Of a stretch of 64,000 nt of DNA, positions 43,340-53,926 are shown one piece after another. The notes under the pieces are model-generated. The model was not told the origin of the DNA, searched no databases, and worked only from the letters and a program-made list of their open reading frames with translations. The translations under genes were made by a program, and so were the position numbers. Within the stretch, counting starts at the first letter, position 1; each line of letters starts with the position of its first letter. The stretch comes from Leguminivora glycinivorella (taxonomy: Eukaryota > Arthropoda > Insecta > Lepidoptera > Tortricidae). The DNA lies in contig NC_062971.1 of assembly GCF_023078275.1 (NCBI RefSeq), positions 6,138,001-6,202,000 on the forward strand, given 5' to 3'.

Positions 43340-43711
43340 TATAGTTTTATGGGTAGGTAGGCACTACTGGTACAATGTACGACGTGCACGTCTTTTATAC
43401 AATACTAGATTGGCCCGGTGAACATTATTGTACCGACCTCTTTTTTTATTGGGACGAAATAAAATAATAACGAAATTTTTCCCGTCTTCCACGAGTGACC
43501 AACAAAAATTTAGATTCACTTATCGATACATATATAGATAAATCACTATTTGGGAACAATCTTACACAGGTTACCGAGGTCGAACCTAACTTACCCAATC
43601 TAATAAGTCTATCTTGCCATGTGCTACAGTTTGATGACATTAAAGTTTCTTTAGTTTTGTTTAAATTTTAAGAACTTATCTAAAAATGAGTGCTGCGTTG
43701 AAGAAACTAAG
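43340..43711. other. Unassigned sequence
   Basis: A 64-codon minus frame without motif. Nothing supported. Confidence 0.4.
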
Positions 43712-43719
43712 ATATTAGT

Positions 43720-44042
43720 CACAGATGTCATATAAACCATAAATCAAGCAAACGTATCTACTTAGCGTGTCAAATGAACTCAGTGAAATCCACTGAGTTG
43801 TCCGTCTTTAATCGCAGCTTGCAGCTTTCGGGCGTCAATTTTTGTAAGTTGAAGTCAACAAAAACATTAAAAATGCCTCGTTACATGATATTTAATTGCA
43901 ACAACATAAAACTTATCAACACTCAAGGGCCTGAGACATATTTAAAATCACAGGCAAGTAACAACTTCAGTACAAAATCTGACACGCTCGGCCGCCATAC
44001 AAATAAATGAACTCGTTTCTTCCATCTAAATCTAATTCTGTG
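43720..44042. mobile_element. hAT-like MITE family M, copy 2 (inverted)
   Basis: Reverse orientation of 25519-25841, with the same length. A perfect 8-bp duplication ATATTAGT lies at 43712-43719 and 44043-44050. The ends are CACAGATGTC / AATTCTGTG. Confidence 0.9.
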
Positions 44043-44216
44043 ATATTAGTCTACCGTTTAATTGGCTAATAGACTACCCTATCTGCCTAATCTACCTGTA
44101 ATTTTAGTACAAAACCAGATAGATTGACTAGATTAGGCGATCGACCCGAGAGTCGGAGCCAAACCGAGACAATGCCAATGCTGTGAAAATGATGACTATC
44201 TTACGTTGCCGCGTTG

Positions 44217-44365
44217 TCTGGGTAACTAGCCGACGTCACAATTGCTGACGCTTTGTAAGCGTTTCGTAGCTCTGTCTCTCTCTATCTCTATCGATCTTCT
44301 GTAGTGACGCGACACGACAGACCCAGACTGCGTGGAGATCAAGCGTTAACGATTGTCATTTCTGC
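44217..44365. mobile_element. MITE family C, copy f (decayed)
   Basis: It contains TCTGGGTAACTAGCCGACGT, then TCTCTATCGATCTTCTGTAG and CGACAGACCCAGACTGCGTG, corresponding to family C internal blocks. Confidence 0.7.
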
Positions 44366-44798
44366 TAGACCGTCTGTTCTTTGCATACTAATTGTCTTCT
44401 CACCGTGACAATCGAAAGGGCCCTAAATCGATGGGGCAGCGTCTTATGGACACTTCTGTAATATTGCCAGCTTAATTCTTTAGTGCATCTATATTATAAA
44501 CCGACCGTTTTTCTGGCGTTTCTGATGAAAATGTCCTTATTTAAATTGATACATAAAAAGAGCTTTCTTTAATAGACAGTCACATATAACAAGAAAGTAC
44601 TACGAGTACTTAGTCAGTTATGCCAAAATTTGTGTCGAAGTCTTGTCCAAGATTCAATTTTATCGTTTTTCCTAAGGACAATGTTTGATTGTGTAGGTAG
44701 GTATTTAAAGTGGTTTAGTGGTAATGACAGCCTTGTCGTTTTTTTTTCGTCTATGATATCTATTTCAATTTATAACTATACACTTTTTCGTATTTTTA
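44366..44798. other. Unassigned sequence
   Basis: No supported gene. A 94-codon plus frame crosses into the SINE-3 block and is not coding. Confidence 0.4.
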
Positions 44799-44946
44799 AA
44801 TTAAAGGAAAAATGGAAAAATTCACACCTCCGGCAGGACTCGAACCTGCGACCTCTGGCCTTGAGTTGCTGGCTTAGAGTTGGAAGCGCGATGGCCCCGG
44901 CCGGTGCGCGATGAGGTGTGAATTTTATCATTTTTCCTTTAATTTA
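44799..44946 (-). mobile_element. SINE-3-like tRNA-derived block with inverted flanks
   Basis: The B-box complement GGACTCGAACCTGC lies at about 44836-44849, so the tRNA-like part reads on the minus strand. The block is bounded by AAATTAAAGGAAAAATG and its complement CATTTTTCCTTTAATTT. CACACCTC / GAGGTGTG lie just inside. The paired ends suggest either two SINE halves head to head or a foldback element that captured a tRNA-like sequence. Confidence 0.65.
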
Positions 44947-45183
44947 AAAATATGTAATATCGCTCGCAGACGTTTCTGCATGATAAAAAACAAATTTATA
45001 CACTTTTTGTTATTACATTACACATTATCAGACACATCAGTGAACAGAAAATAAAATTGTGTAAACGAAATAGAAAAATGCCAACTCTTTAAAGCGTAAT
45101 TGCACTTGATATCATGCACATGGACACTTCATTCGTTTTTAATTAATTATGTGAAGTAGACTACGAGATCAACTCTTCATAAC

Positions 45184-45357
45184 CAGGATACGTAGCCGAA
45201 TGGCACAAACGCTCGCGAAACCATACGATATGAAACGCTCATAGATATAGATATATCCCTATCGCTCTTCCGTATTGGCGCGACAGAGCCAGACTACCTT
45301 TCGCGGCGTTTCAATTTCGTTTCGCGTCGCAGAAATGCCATTCGGCTACGGCACCTG
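45184..45357. mobile_element. MITE family C, copy g
   Basis: CAGGATACGTAGCCGAATGG on the left, AATGCCATTCGGCTACGGCA on the right, about 174 bp. The internal TATTGGCGCGACAGAGCCAG block is present. Confidence 0.85.
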
Positions 45358-45442
45358 GGACCGCAATGCGTTGGTAACGGATGGTTTGCCCACAACAACA
45401 AAACAATTAAAAAGCGCTAAAAGCTAGCGTAAAAGTGACTAA

Positions 45443-45586
45443 AGACAATCAAGTGCGGGTAGTTCGAAAAACTCGTACAGCTAGAAATGTTGATACAACT
45501 CCCAGCCAGTCTATCCGTGACCACGGACGTAATGTCATCTCCGAAACGTCGGGTTAAGTATAAACGTAAGTTTTACGCGATTAAGG
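45443..45586 (+). pseudogene. Penelope-like element, C-terminal and terminal-repeat fragment
   Basis: GACAATCAAGTGCGGGTAGT and TCGAAAAACTCGTAC match the complement of 53401-53440. The frame reads DNQVRVVRKTRTARN and later IRDHGRNVISETSG, like the last residues of the element at 53281-53993. It ends near CGCGATTAAGG, also as there. Confidence 0.65.
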
Positions 45587-45842
45587 TATAATAATAAGCG
45601 ATAAGGTAGATATATATAGATATAGGTATATATGTATCAACCACATTTGACAGACACATCATCGTCACTCAGCAGACGTCTATGGAACTTTCCATACAAT
45701 AAAATTTAACGAATGCTTGAACGGTGACAGACGGTTTGGTGCAACTGACCCTGAGTCCCGTTTTAATTTAATAATATGAGTGAAGATCGTGTTAGTTTAA
45801 ATCAATATAACAAAACAATGCTAGACTTTAATGATATATTTA

Positions 45843-45945
45843 TATTTATTTAAACTTTATTGCACAAATTTACAAAAAAAGTACAAATGGCGGACTCAAC
45901 GCCTTAAGGCATTCTCTACCAATCAACCATTGGGCTAAATAGAAA
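45843..45945 (-). mobile_element. CR1-like LINE 3' end, minus orientation
   Basis: TTTAAACTTTATTGCACAAA, then GTACAAATGGCGGACTCAAC and TAAGGCATTCTCTACCAATC form the complement of the ends at 3631-3742 and 30795-30876. Confidence 0.72.
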
Positions 45946-45999
45946 CATTCGCACTTCGGACAATGGCGGACAAAATATAATATGAAAGAGGTCTAAGTA

Positions 46000-46147
46000 C
46001 CATGGTTGTATGAGTGAAATATGACAGGTCGACTGGTTACGTTTTTGACAGGCAGTAACTGTGCGGTAACCGAGAGCGGGTGGGCGACACTTTCAGCGGA
46101 GAGCGGGAGTGGCCATACTGTACGATAGTTCTCCTTACTATACTGTG
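46000..46147 (+). repeat. Repeat family G, copy 2
   Basis: Direct copy of 6885-7031 (GGGAGTGGCCATACTGTACG, GTAACCGAGAG). Confidence 0.75.
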
Positions 46148-46374
46148 ATTTCGGATAGTAAACGGAGGTAAACACACACGCGAGACTTTATGATCCTCGT
46201 TACGCAAACAATAATTGTGCGGTTTCTGAAACTGCATTCCGCAAATACTTGTCGTAAAACACCTATTTCAGTTACACCGTAAATAGAATCATACAATGTG
46301 GATGAATCATTGATGAGAAGTTGTAAACGATAATTAATATATGCATAACCACAAAATAAAAAAATTGAAAAATT

Positions 46375-46590
46375 CCCAGACATAATGGACCGATTTTCAT
46401 GAAACATGGCAAAGAACACTCCCGACTTCTTCAGCTCGAACAAAAAAAAAAAACTAAATCTAAATCGGTTCATCCGCTCGGGAGCTACGAATGCCACAGA
46501 CAGACACACAGACACACACACACACACAGACAAACAGACAGACACGTCAAACTTATAACATCCCGTCGTTTTTGCGTCGGGGGTTAATAA
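46375..46590 (+). repeat. Lepidopteran-type repeat with CAGA/CACA array
   Basis: It has TCATCCGCTCGGGAGCTACG, a CA/GACA microsatellite (about 46497-46543), then GTCAAACTTATAACATCCCG and TCGTTTTTGCGTCGGGGGTT. I know this arrangement as a common lepidopteran repeat of unsettled class. Only one copy is here. Confidence 0.6.
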
Positions 46591-46639
46591 ACACACTCAT
46601 GTATTTCCAAAAGAGATAGGCAAAGCACATGAAACTATT

Positions 46640-46920
46640 GCGTTATCCCGGCATTTGCCACGGCTCATGGGAGCCTGGGGTCCGCTTTGACAAATAATCC
46701 CAAGATTTGGCGTAGGCACTAGTTTTTACGAAAGCGACTGCCATCTGACCTTCCAACCTGGAGGGTAAACTAGACCTTATTGGAATTAGTCCGGTTTCCT
46801 CACGATGTTTTCCTCCACCGAAAATAAATTCCGAAAAACCAATTGGTGCGAGCCGGGGTTCAAACCCGCGACCTCCGGAATGAAAGTCGCTCTTACTTAC
46901 CGCTAGGCTACCAGCGCTAC
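46640..46920 (-). mobile_element. SINE-2, full-length minus copy
   Basis: Read on the minus strand: head GTAGCGCTGGTAGCCTAGCG with an A-box, then B-box GGTTTGAACCCC, then the body. The body ends in sequence also seen at 60364-60465 and 11325-11716 (plus-strand CCCGGCATTTGCCACGGC). About 280 bp. Confidence 0.82.
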
Positions 46921-47029
46921 ATGAAACTATTTCTGTTTCAGTGAAAATAAAACAGAATTGTGAAATTACAGTCTTTTAGTGTTTGTACATTTTTAAATTG
47001 GTTACTCATCGTTAATTCGCTTCTACTCA

Positions 47030-47162
47030 TTTCCTCAAAGGTTGACTAGAAGAGATCCCATTAAGGGATAAGTCCGCCTACATTGTATATTACTGACTCT
47101 GTAACTGTGTCTCTTTTGTTTCCTTTATGTACAATAAAGCTTATACATACATATACATATAG
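47030..47162 (+). mobile_element. CR1-like LINE 3' end (family R), plus
   Basis: GGTTGACTAGAAGAGATCCC, then ATTAAGGGATAAGTCCGCC and ACAATAAAGCTTATACATAC. The tail is an ATAC tetranucleotide array. Confidence 0.75.
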
Positions 47163-47336
47163 AGGTGGGTTGCTAATTACAGATAGGAAGGAAGGAGATG
47201 GGACATGTCGGCCGATTTGTATTGAATACGCCTGTCGCAAGTTGTTAAACCGACACACTTTAATTGCGAAATACACGCGCATTATTTCCATGTGGATCAT
47301 AGAGGAATAAGTAAGGGAAGAGTTGTAACACCATAC

Positions 47337-47653
47337 ATCAGTAAATGCGGGTTATTTGTACAGGCATAGTTAAGTGACATCTAGCGACAATCACGAGTCA
47401 ATCACGCGTCAAATAGCGTGAAATATCAGTACCACTACTCGATACTAGGTGGCAACAGTGACTCGTCTGCCAAAAATTTAATATTAGAGCAGTGATTAAT
47501 ACTATTTTAATATTAGCTAAAAATTGGTAAGCATTAGACTCTTCGTTCGTCGCGACATCTATTGACAAGTAGCAGTACTGATAAGTTACACTAGTTGACG
47601 CGTGATGTCACTTAACTATGCCTATACAAATAACCCGCATTTACCTACTGATG
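47337..47653. mobile_element. MITE family W with 40-bp inverted ends
   Basis: The ends CATCAGTAAATGCGGGTTAT and CAAATAACCCGCATTTACCT (with GATG beyond) are inverted. GGCATAGTTAAGTGACATC and its complement lie inside. About 317 bp, no ORF, one copy in the window. Confidence 0.8.
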
Positions 47654-47774
47654 TTTGGATACATGCAAACGACCAGCGAGTTGTGTCATCAGGTCATAAC
47701 GCACTCACACAACGACAACTGTATGCTCAATGAGCTATCAACTGCGACCCGTCCGCCGGCGAATAGGCTAGTGA

Positions 47775-48031
47775 AATAGGCTAGTTTCCTACTAGTCAAA
47801 TCAGCTTCTTTTTAAGAACTGTCAAAACGATTTGCTAATATGGATTTACTATGAAATACTGAGGAGTGACGTCACGGTCGATTCATTTACTTTGTATCTT
47901 TCTCTTTGAATTATTAAATAGAAATTATGTTTAAACATAACTACTGCCTATATTATTCTTCTAATTATGTGGTGCTTTATTTCGTGCACTTAGTAAAATA
48001 TTTTATTTTAAGTATAGGAAACTAGCCTATT
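47775..48031. mobile_element. MITE family K, copy 2
   Basis: AATAGGCTAGTTTCCTACTA / GGAAACTAGCCTATT with the same internal sequence as 10090-10346. An extra AATAGGCTAG lies 13 bp upstream, as if a second insertion end were left behind. Confidence 0.85.
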
Positions 48032-48499
48032 ATGCTCTAAGTTGCTAACACAGTATGTATACAGATTTCTACAACACCCACGGGAAGTAAGACGGGAAGT
48101 AAATTCTAAACCTGTCATCAGAAGGAAGATAATTAAGACAAGATGATAATGCCTTATAATTAATACTGTTTGGCATATCAATTATATTAATGATGTCAAG
48201 CACGTGTAGTAGCAAATTAACATATGTATTAAATGATGAGATGGGTAAAAAATTTTTTTTCTTACTTTTAAATTTAGGTCATTGGCGATGCATGTAGTGG
48301 ATTTTCCATTGTTTTACTTTTTGACGAAGCTTGTAGCTGATAGCGAAGTTTATATTCGCCTGACGAAGCCTGCGTTGCGGATTTAAGAATATATATGGTC
48401 TCTGAATAAATTATCTGTCATCAGTAGTTAATTTATTTAGGTGTATAAAACTTCACTTCTGTCTCATAAAATTCCCAATATTTTGTAGATGTTTGATCA

Positions 48500-49134
48500 G
48501 TCTACCTAGTCGAAATGTCAATCGTTGACGCTAGACGCCGATCGAAACGCAGTCTATAGACTTGTGTCGTTCACGAACTATGAACTGTTAGGAATAAAAT
48601 CCCATCAATGACCGAAATTAACTGAATCTTTCCGTGCTCTGTGAATCGGTCTTTGCTCATTTAGTTCAGTAAAGGATCGGCGAGCCCGAGCGGTTTGGAT
48701 CGAGATTCGAGAACGAGTGTGTGACTGCGCCGACCGAGAGCGAGCTATTTAGCAAAGCGACACAAAAACGTCATGTTTTCATATTAAAATTCGGTTACAT
48801 TACAACCTTTCGGCCCGGAATTGTTATTATCTGTGCAATATTCGTATCATTTGACACTAGTCGATCCCATTCGTTCTGATCTTTCCTACCGTAGTGGTCG
48901 CTAGTCTGACTGAACTAAATGAGCAAAGACCTAAAAGAGCGAACTAGTTCGTGGGAGCGATTGAACGAGATCGGAGCGCTCCGATCAATGAACGAAACGG
49001 CACAAGCCTAGCAGTCTAGCTCTGTCGCTCCCATACGGAAGAGCAATAGAATAGAATAGAATATTTATTTGTATTAATATAGATAGCTACGATAACGATA
49101 TTATTGTAAGCGTTTGTGCATTTGGCTACGATTA
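48500..49134. mobile_element. MITE family C, copy h, split by element Z
   Basis: The left half (about 48500-48556) carries CGAAATGTCAATCGTTGACG. The right half (49011-49134) carries TAGCTCTGTCGCTCCCATAC and GCATTTGGCTACG. The right half also holds a small AATAG-tailed scrap at about 49044-49080. Together with copy f they define this diverged subfamily. Confidence 0.7.
48557..49010. mobile_element. hAT-like element Z (454 bp) inside MITE C
   Basis: Perfect 8-bp duplication GCAGTCTA at 48549-48556 and 49011-49018. The ends TAGACTTGTG / CACAAGCCTA are inverted with one mismatch. Internal inverted blocks GTCTTTGCTCATTTAGTTCA / TGAACTAAATGAGCAAAGAC are strong. No ORF. Confidence 0.88.
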
Positions 49135-49324
49135 TGTTGATACCTACAAAGCTGTAAGTTCATATTTTTTATCACGTCATTAAGCGCAGGTATGCCGACC
49201 GTCGCCAATTTGTCTAATTCATCAAACAAAATATGAAAATAATTGGAATGCTGGTTAAGCACACCCATTTGAGGAGCACATTATCTTTAATATTTGCAAA
49301 CAAATTATAATTCTTAAATCCATC

Positions 49325-49504
49325 CACGGAACGACGAATTGACGTGATTTTTTAAGTAGAGATAGTTGAACAGATGTAGAGTGACAAAGGCTACTTTTTG
49401 ACTCTTTCTAACACCTCATATCACTAAAATAGGGGGTGGAAGTTTGCATGGAGCATTCCGCATTTTTAGAATTTAACGCGAGCGAAGCCGCGGGAAAATG
49501 CTAG
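49325..49504 (-). repeat. Repeat family A, inverted copy with extra middle
   Basis: It matches the long form at 9508-9744 (GGGGGTGGAAGTTTGCATGG, GCGAGCGAAGCCGCGGGAAA). Confidence 0.75.
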
Positions 49505-49994
49505 TGTTTCACAAACCCGACTGACAAGAGCCACAAAAAGACGATGACACACTTGACATTGTAATCAGTGTATGTAATTTGAAGTAAATATAGGTAATAT
49601 TGCTTAAAACCGTTGCTGATAATAACATACGCTACAATTAACAAACATTAGGAAACCATTGGATTCAGATCAAAGGTCATTACCCTAAAGGAGCCCCTTA
49701 AACAAGACACATGCATACAATTATACAAATTGTTGACAAAAACCAACTATTTATAGGCCAGTTTTTGCGGTTGACTGTCATATGACAATTCCATCTTTTT
49801 GTGTATGTAATATTCAATTACGTTTTTCATTATATGTGCTCTTCTCACGAAAAGTCAATTGCGTTGTCGCTTTAAAATAAGGCAACTTGTAATTTGTATA
49901 CATATATGTACGAGCAAATGTCATCGTTATGGCAAGCCACTATATGGTACCTTTTACTTAAGATAGTCACATATAAATGAATAACTACGTTTCT
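49505..49994. other. Unassigned sequence
   Basis: No supported feature. Open frames reaching into the next element are artefacts of its GC-rich palindrome. Confidence 0.4.
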
Positions 49995-50138
49995 AACGCC
50001 GTGGCTTGCGTGGGCGACGGTCGCGCGATGGTCGCGCGACGGCGATGCGACGCATACGAAATCAAACCTTATCGATACGGAAGCATGAGACGCGACGGCG
50101 ACGGTCGCGCGACCGTCGCCCACGCAAGACACGGCGTT
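49995..50138. mobile_element. GC-rich foldback element N, copy 2
   Basis: Almost the same as 24059-24188 but with a longer right arm (GACGGTCGCGCGACCGTCGC). The 5' flank TTTCT is also shared, so the true end may lie further out. Confidence 0.85.
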
Positions 50139-50159
50139 ATAATAAATATTTTTTTTTAT

Positions 50160-50450
50160 AGCCTGCGTTAGTGTCCCTGCTGGGTAAAGGCCTCCCCTCT
50201 CTTCCTCCACTCGACCCTATCACTCGCATTTCCCCACCAGTTGGGATAAAAATTTTCCAGGTCGTCGCACCATCTCCTTTTTGGTCTGCCTGAACCCCTA
50301 CCTACACCATCTAAATATCGTAGTCCGTGGGTCCCACTCGGTAACCATTTTAGCCCACCTTTCAGGATGCATGCGGCAGACGTGTCCAGCCCAGTCCCAC
50401 TTAAGCTGAGCGGTCTTGGTACCTACATCTACTACTCGAGTTCTGGAGAT
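50160..50450 (-). pseudogene. RTE-clade LINE C-terminus, minus strand
   Basis: The minus strand reads TAQLKWDWAGHVCRMHPERW, AKMVTEWDPRT. After a shift it reads RGSGRPKRRWCDDLENFYPN and WRKRGEAFTQQGH with a stop. It is the best preserved RTE C-terminus here; upstream domains are absent. Confidence 0.82.
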
Positions 50451-50496
50451 AATAAATCATGCATATTTATTCGGTGTATGATCATTTGATCAAACT

Positions 50497-50872
50497 AGCT
50501 TTTGACCGCGACTACGCTCGCGTTAAATTCGAAAATTCCAGAATACTTCATAAAAATGTCCACCCTCCTGTTTAGGGAAGTGGGGGTTAGGAAGAGACAA
50601 AAAGTAGCCTATGTCACTCTCCATCCCTCCAACTATCTCCACTTAAAAAATCACTTCAATTCGTCTCCGTTTTTTTTATGAGATTGCTGCCTGCAAACGA
50701 GCAGACGAGCCGCCTGATGGGAAGCAATCATCGCCGCCCATTGACATAAGCAACATCAGGGGTAGGAGAGTCACTTATGCGTTGCCGACCTTTGAGAACC
50801 CTAAATACCGTCGTGAAAGACTGACAAACAAACAGACACACACACTTTCCCATTTATAATATTAGTATGGAT
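50497..50872 (+). repeat. Repeat family A, split by retroposon E
   Basis: It begins ACTAGCTTTTGACCGCGACT and ends CCCATTTATAATATTAGTAT. The family sequence is broken within CTCCGTTTT...CCGTCGTGAAAG by 50669-50809. Confidence 0.8.
50669..50809 (-). mobile_element. Retroposon family E inside repeat A
   Basis: It starts with a T-run, then GCAAACGAGCAGACGAGCCG and CCTGATGGGAAGCAATCATC. It ends near ATGCGTTGCCGACCTTTGAG. The poly(A) side faces left, so it is oriented minus. Confidence 0.78.
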
Positions 50873-51057
50873 ATACTGGCGTCTTCACCCTTGAATATAT
50901 TAGAAGTCAGCTCGATCAATCTCCGAAGTCAGCTGCTTCGCTTTCACACATAACTCTTTATCGCCGTCCTTGAAACGTTATCGCCAGTTGCATAATATTG
51001 TACGTAACTGTCATTTAACCGATGACTTACTTGGAATCGCACTGCACTCCGTAAACA

Positions 51058-51313
51058 ATTGGCTAGTTTCCTACTAGTCAAATCAGTTTTTGAGAACTGT
51101 CAAAACGATTTGCTTATATATAATTACTATGAAATACAGAGGAGTGACGTCACGTTCAATTCATTTACTTTAAGTATATCTTTCTCTTTGCCTTATTAAA
51201 TAGAAATTATGTTTAAACATAACTACTGTCCATATTTTTCTTTTCATTATGTGGTGCTTTATTTCGTGCACTGCATGAAATATTTTATTTTAAGTATAGG
51301 AAACTAGCCTATT
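51058..51313. mobile_element. MITE family K, copy 3
   Basis: GGCTAGTTTCCTACTAGTCA / AGTATAGGAAACTAGCC with the conserved GAGGAGTGACGTCACG core. Confidence 0.85.
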
Positions 51314-51615
51314 GTGTTGTAGGGTCGTGATTCGAAGTGAGATACGACTATAAAACCTTTAAAAAAAGCATATTCTTTGACTGACTGTGCATTGTGGTAA
51401 AAATGAGTATGTGGTGAAAAAGAGATATTCAAACTGAGATAAGAGCTTTCATCATCATCACAGGCCTTTGAGTCTATTGCAGACGATTTACAGTTTGCTG
51501 ACTATGGATTTACTTTTGTTTGATGACGGGTTTGGTGACTGTGGAGGCCGATTCGCGAGCGGCATTTCCCGTCACATTTTTGACAGAGAAAACTCATGCC
51601 ACTTGAGGTACGACC
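51314..51615. other. Unassigned sequence
   Basis: Nothing recognised. Confidence 0.4.
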
Positions 51616-52139
51616 ATATAAATAAATAAATATTATAGGACATTCTTACACAAATTGACTGAGGCCCACGGTAAGCTCAAGAAGGCTTGTGTTGTGGGTA
51701 CTCAGACAACGATATATATATATATATATGTATAATATAAATACTTATATACATAGAAAACATCCATGACTCAGGAACAAATCTCTGCTCATCACACAAA
51801 TAAATGCCCTTTTTTTTTTTATGGGATAGGAGGCAAACGAGCAGACAGGTCGCCTGATGGTAAGCGATCACCGCCGCCCATAGACACCCGAAACACCAGA
51901 GGTGTTGGAGGTGCGTTGCCGGCCTTTAAGATGGGTGTACGCTCTTTTCTTGAAGATTTGAAGGTCGTATCGGTCCGGAAATACCGCAGGCGACAATTCA
52001 TTCCACAGTTTAGCTGTGCGGGGCAGGAAGTTTCTGGAGAAACGCACAGTTGAGGACTGCCAGCCATCTTACCGGGATTCGAACCCGGGACCGCGGCGTA
52101 GCAGGCAGGGTCACTTCCGACTGCGCCAGACCGGTCGTC
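51616..52139 (-). mobile_element. SINE-1, minus copy split by retroposon E
   Basis: Tail and body at 51616-51809. The B-box complement GGGATTCGAACCC and the head (ending CCAGACCGGTCGTC) at 52068-52139. An AT array lies at about 51711-51728. Confidence 0.82.
51810..52067 (-). mobile_element. Retroposon family E, longest copy, inside SINE-1
   Basis: T-run at 51810-51820, then GCAGACAGGTCGCCTGATGG, AACACCAGAGGTGTTGGAGG, GTGCGTTGCCGGCCTTTAAG. A further 140 bp continue to CAGTTGAGGACTGCCAGCCA. The inserted strand reads minus. It lies between the SINE body and its promoter region. Confidence 0.8.
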
Positions 52140-52207
52140 TAATACCCTACCAATGACCTTTAAACCATCAAGAAAATGCGTGTTCCCGTCGTCGATCGTC
52201 TGCTCGT

Positions 52208-52612
52208 TTGCCCTCTAAATTAAAAGTCACAAAAAACCCCAGTGGAGGAAAACCGAGAAGGGTCAAAGAATATACTTATGTGATACAAGTGATGTCGCAG
52301 TGGAAGATATTATTACCTATTATCATATCACTGACCAAGTCAACACTGTATAAAGTACTTGACCTCATACCTCGTAACTATACTATTCTAACAATAATGT
52401 TAATGGCTCACGAGATAACCGCCATGTGGGATGTTGAATCAACGATCATTGTTCCGATAGTCGTTTCAGCGAACGGTCTCATAGCGAAGAGTCTCGACCA
52501 ACATCTTAAGAGACTCTCGCTAGGTGGCTGGATCAAGGGCCAGATGCAGAAGGCGGTGATCTTGGACACAGCGCGGATAGTTCGACGGTTCCTCTCTCTG
52601 CAGCCCTAACCA
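52208..52612 (+). pseudogene. LINE polyprotein C-terminal domain
   Basis: The last 65 codons of a 133-codon frame read MWDVESTIIVPIVVSANGLI, AKSLDQHLKRLSLGGWIKGQ and ARIVRRFLSLQP. This W.V....VPIV....G.I.KSL pattern is one I associate with the extreme C-terminus of a lepidopteran LINE family with a C-terminal nuclease-like domain. The first half of the frame is not recognisable. A 3' UTR with CCCTAGGTTAGGTTTTTTAT runs to about 52740. Confidence 0.65.
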
Positions 52613-52892
52613 CCGGCAGCTTGGGCCCTGCCCCGCTGCTGGCGGCACCCTAGGTTAGGTTTTTTATAATGTGTTTATATGTGTTTTATATTGTTTTGTA
52701 AGTGGTTTTGTATTTTACTTTTATATTCATATTATAAACAGCCTAGCCTAAGATTTGAAAGAAATAAAGAGAATGTTATAAGTATCATTAAAATGAAGCA
52801 ACCATAATACCTACTTACCACCTATTATTATCAAACTTATATTCCAAAAAAAAAGTTTTTCCATTAACCCGCCATATGTTTATGTCAAAAAA

Positions 52893-53010
52893 TTGTAGTA
52901 GTAGTAGTAGTAGTAGTTTGTGGGAATAGAGATACAAAGGCGAGCTTATCCCTATAAGGGATCTCTTCCAGCTAACCTTGGAGAAGATGAGAGGATCGTT
53001 CCAGTACGTA
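52893..53010 (-). mobile_element. CR1-like LINE 3' end (family R), minus
   Basis: A GTA trinucleotide array (52895-52916) followed by ACAAAGGCGAGCTTATCCCT and AAGGGATCTCTTCCAGCTAA. Confidence 0.75.
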
Positions 53011-53384
53011 AGATAGACAATTTTAATTTGTATTTTTTAAGTAGTAACACTAAATCTACTGATAACCTACCATTATGGTAATGCGAAAACTGTGACACAT
53101 TGACATTGCGTATTATTTACTGCTGAGACGTAATAAAATTGTGGAGATACGGTATAATATATGCGATATTATCTGGGTAAAGGGACCTTATTTTCCAATG
53201 TCCATGTTGCTTACGGCGTTATGAACGATGTTCGTGTACAAATACGACGCCGCGGGACGTAAGCGCCATCGACAATTATTTTAAAAAACCGGGACTTAAT
53301 CGCGTATAACTACATATTAAACTGACCTCCAACGTTTCAAGGACGGCGTTGTCCCCGTGGTCTCGGAGACTGGCTGAAATGACA

Positions 53385-53729
53385 TCAACACCTTCTGACA
53401 GCCGCGCGAGTTTTTCGAACTACCCGCACTTGGTTTTGATTATCAACTTGAACTGTTTGCGCACTAGGGATGTTACTCTGTCGACATACAACACTGACGA
53501 TATTCGATTTAACGACTGTCGATATTATTTTCGGCTTACACTTATTAATGACAGGATTCCATGTGGATGAGATCCTAAAACCTTCGTCCCGATTGAAATT
53601 GCGATGTTTTTTGATTTCAATGGCTTCACGCACTTTTCTACTGTAGAAATGGCGTTCCGTGGAAAGGACTTTAGGGTCATGTAGTTCGATCCAGTGGTTT
53701 GGCCCTGACTCTAACAAATGTTCAGCCAC
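53385..53729 (-). pseudogene. Penelope-like element C-terminus, second part
   Basis: 114 codons start at AEHLLESGPNHWIELHDPKV, then the RKVREAIEIKKHRNFNRDEG and SSTWNPVINKC segments that follow the YIG domain in Penelope-like proteins. It ends with DNQNQVRVVRKTRA. A second frameshift near 53388 separates it from SEGVDVISASLRDHGDNAVL in the left arm. Confidence 0.8.
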
Positions 53730-53926
53730 GGCAGACTTGTTGACCTGACGATTTTCACAGCCGCGATGTGCTCCTTTACCCTTTCTTCTATGGTGCGCTT
53801 AGTTTCTCCAATGTAGGAGCTACCACAACTGCAATCAATTTTATAAACGCCAGGTGATTGAAACGGTATAACGTCCTTAGGTGATCTTAGGCTTCCAGCC
53901 AGTCTTCTCCGAGACCACGGGGACAA
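53711..53926 (-). pseudogene. Penelope-like GIY-YIG endonuclease domain, first part
   Basis: The minus frame of 71 codons contains SPGVYKIDCSCGSSYIGETK followed by RTIEERVKEH. GVY and YIG correspond to the GIY and YIG motifs, with the following Arg and His also present. The ATG at 53926 lies in the terminal arm. The frame shifts by one base near 53725 and continues in the entry below. Confidence 0.8.

Noticed and set aside
46138..46596. 152-codon minus ORF
   Set aside because: It crosses the CA/GACA microsatellite and repeat sequence; cysteine/valine-rich low-complexity peptide.
46845..46920. Possible minus-strand tRNA gene
   Set aside because: It is the head of SINE-2, followed by the shared SINE body.
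49872..50210. 112-codon minus ORF and overlapping plus ORF
   Set aside because: They read through the GC-rich palindrome N, whose lack of stops on both strands comes from its composition.
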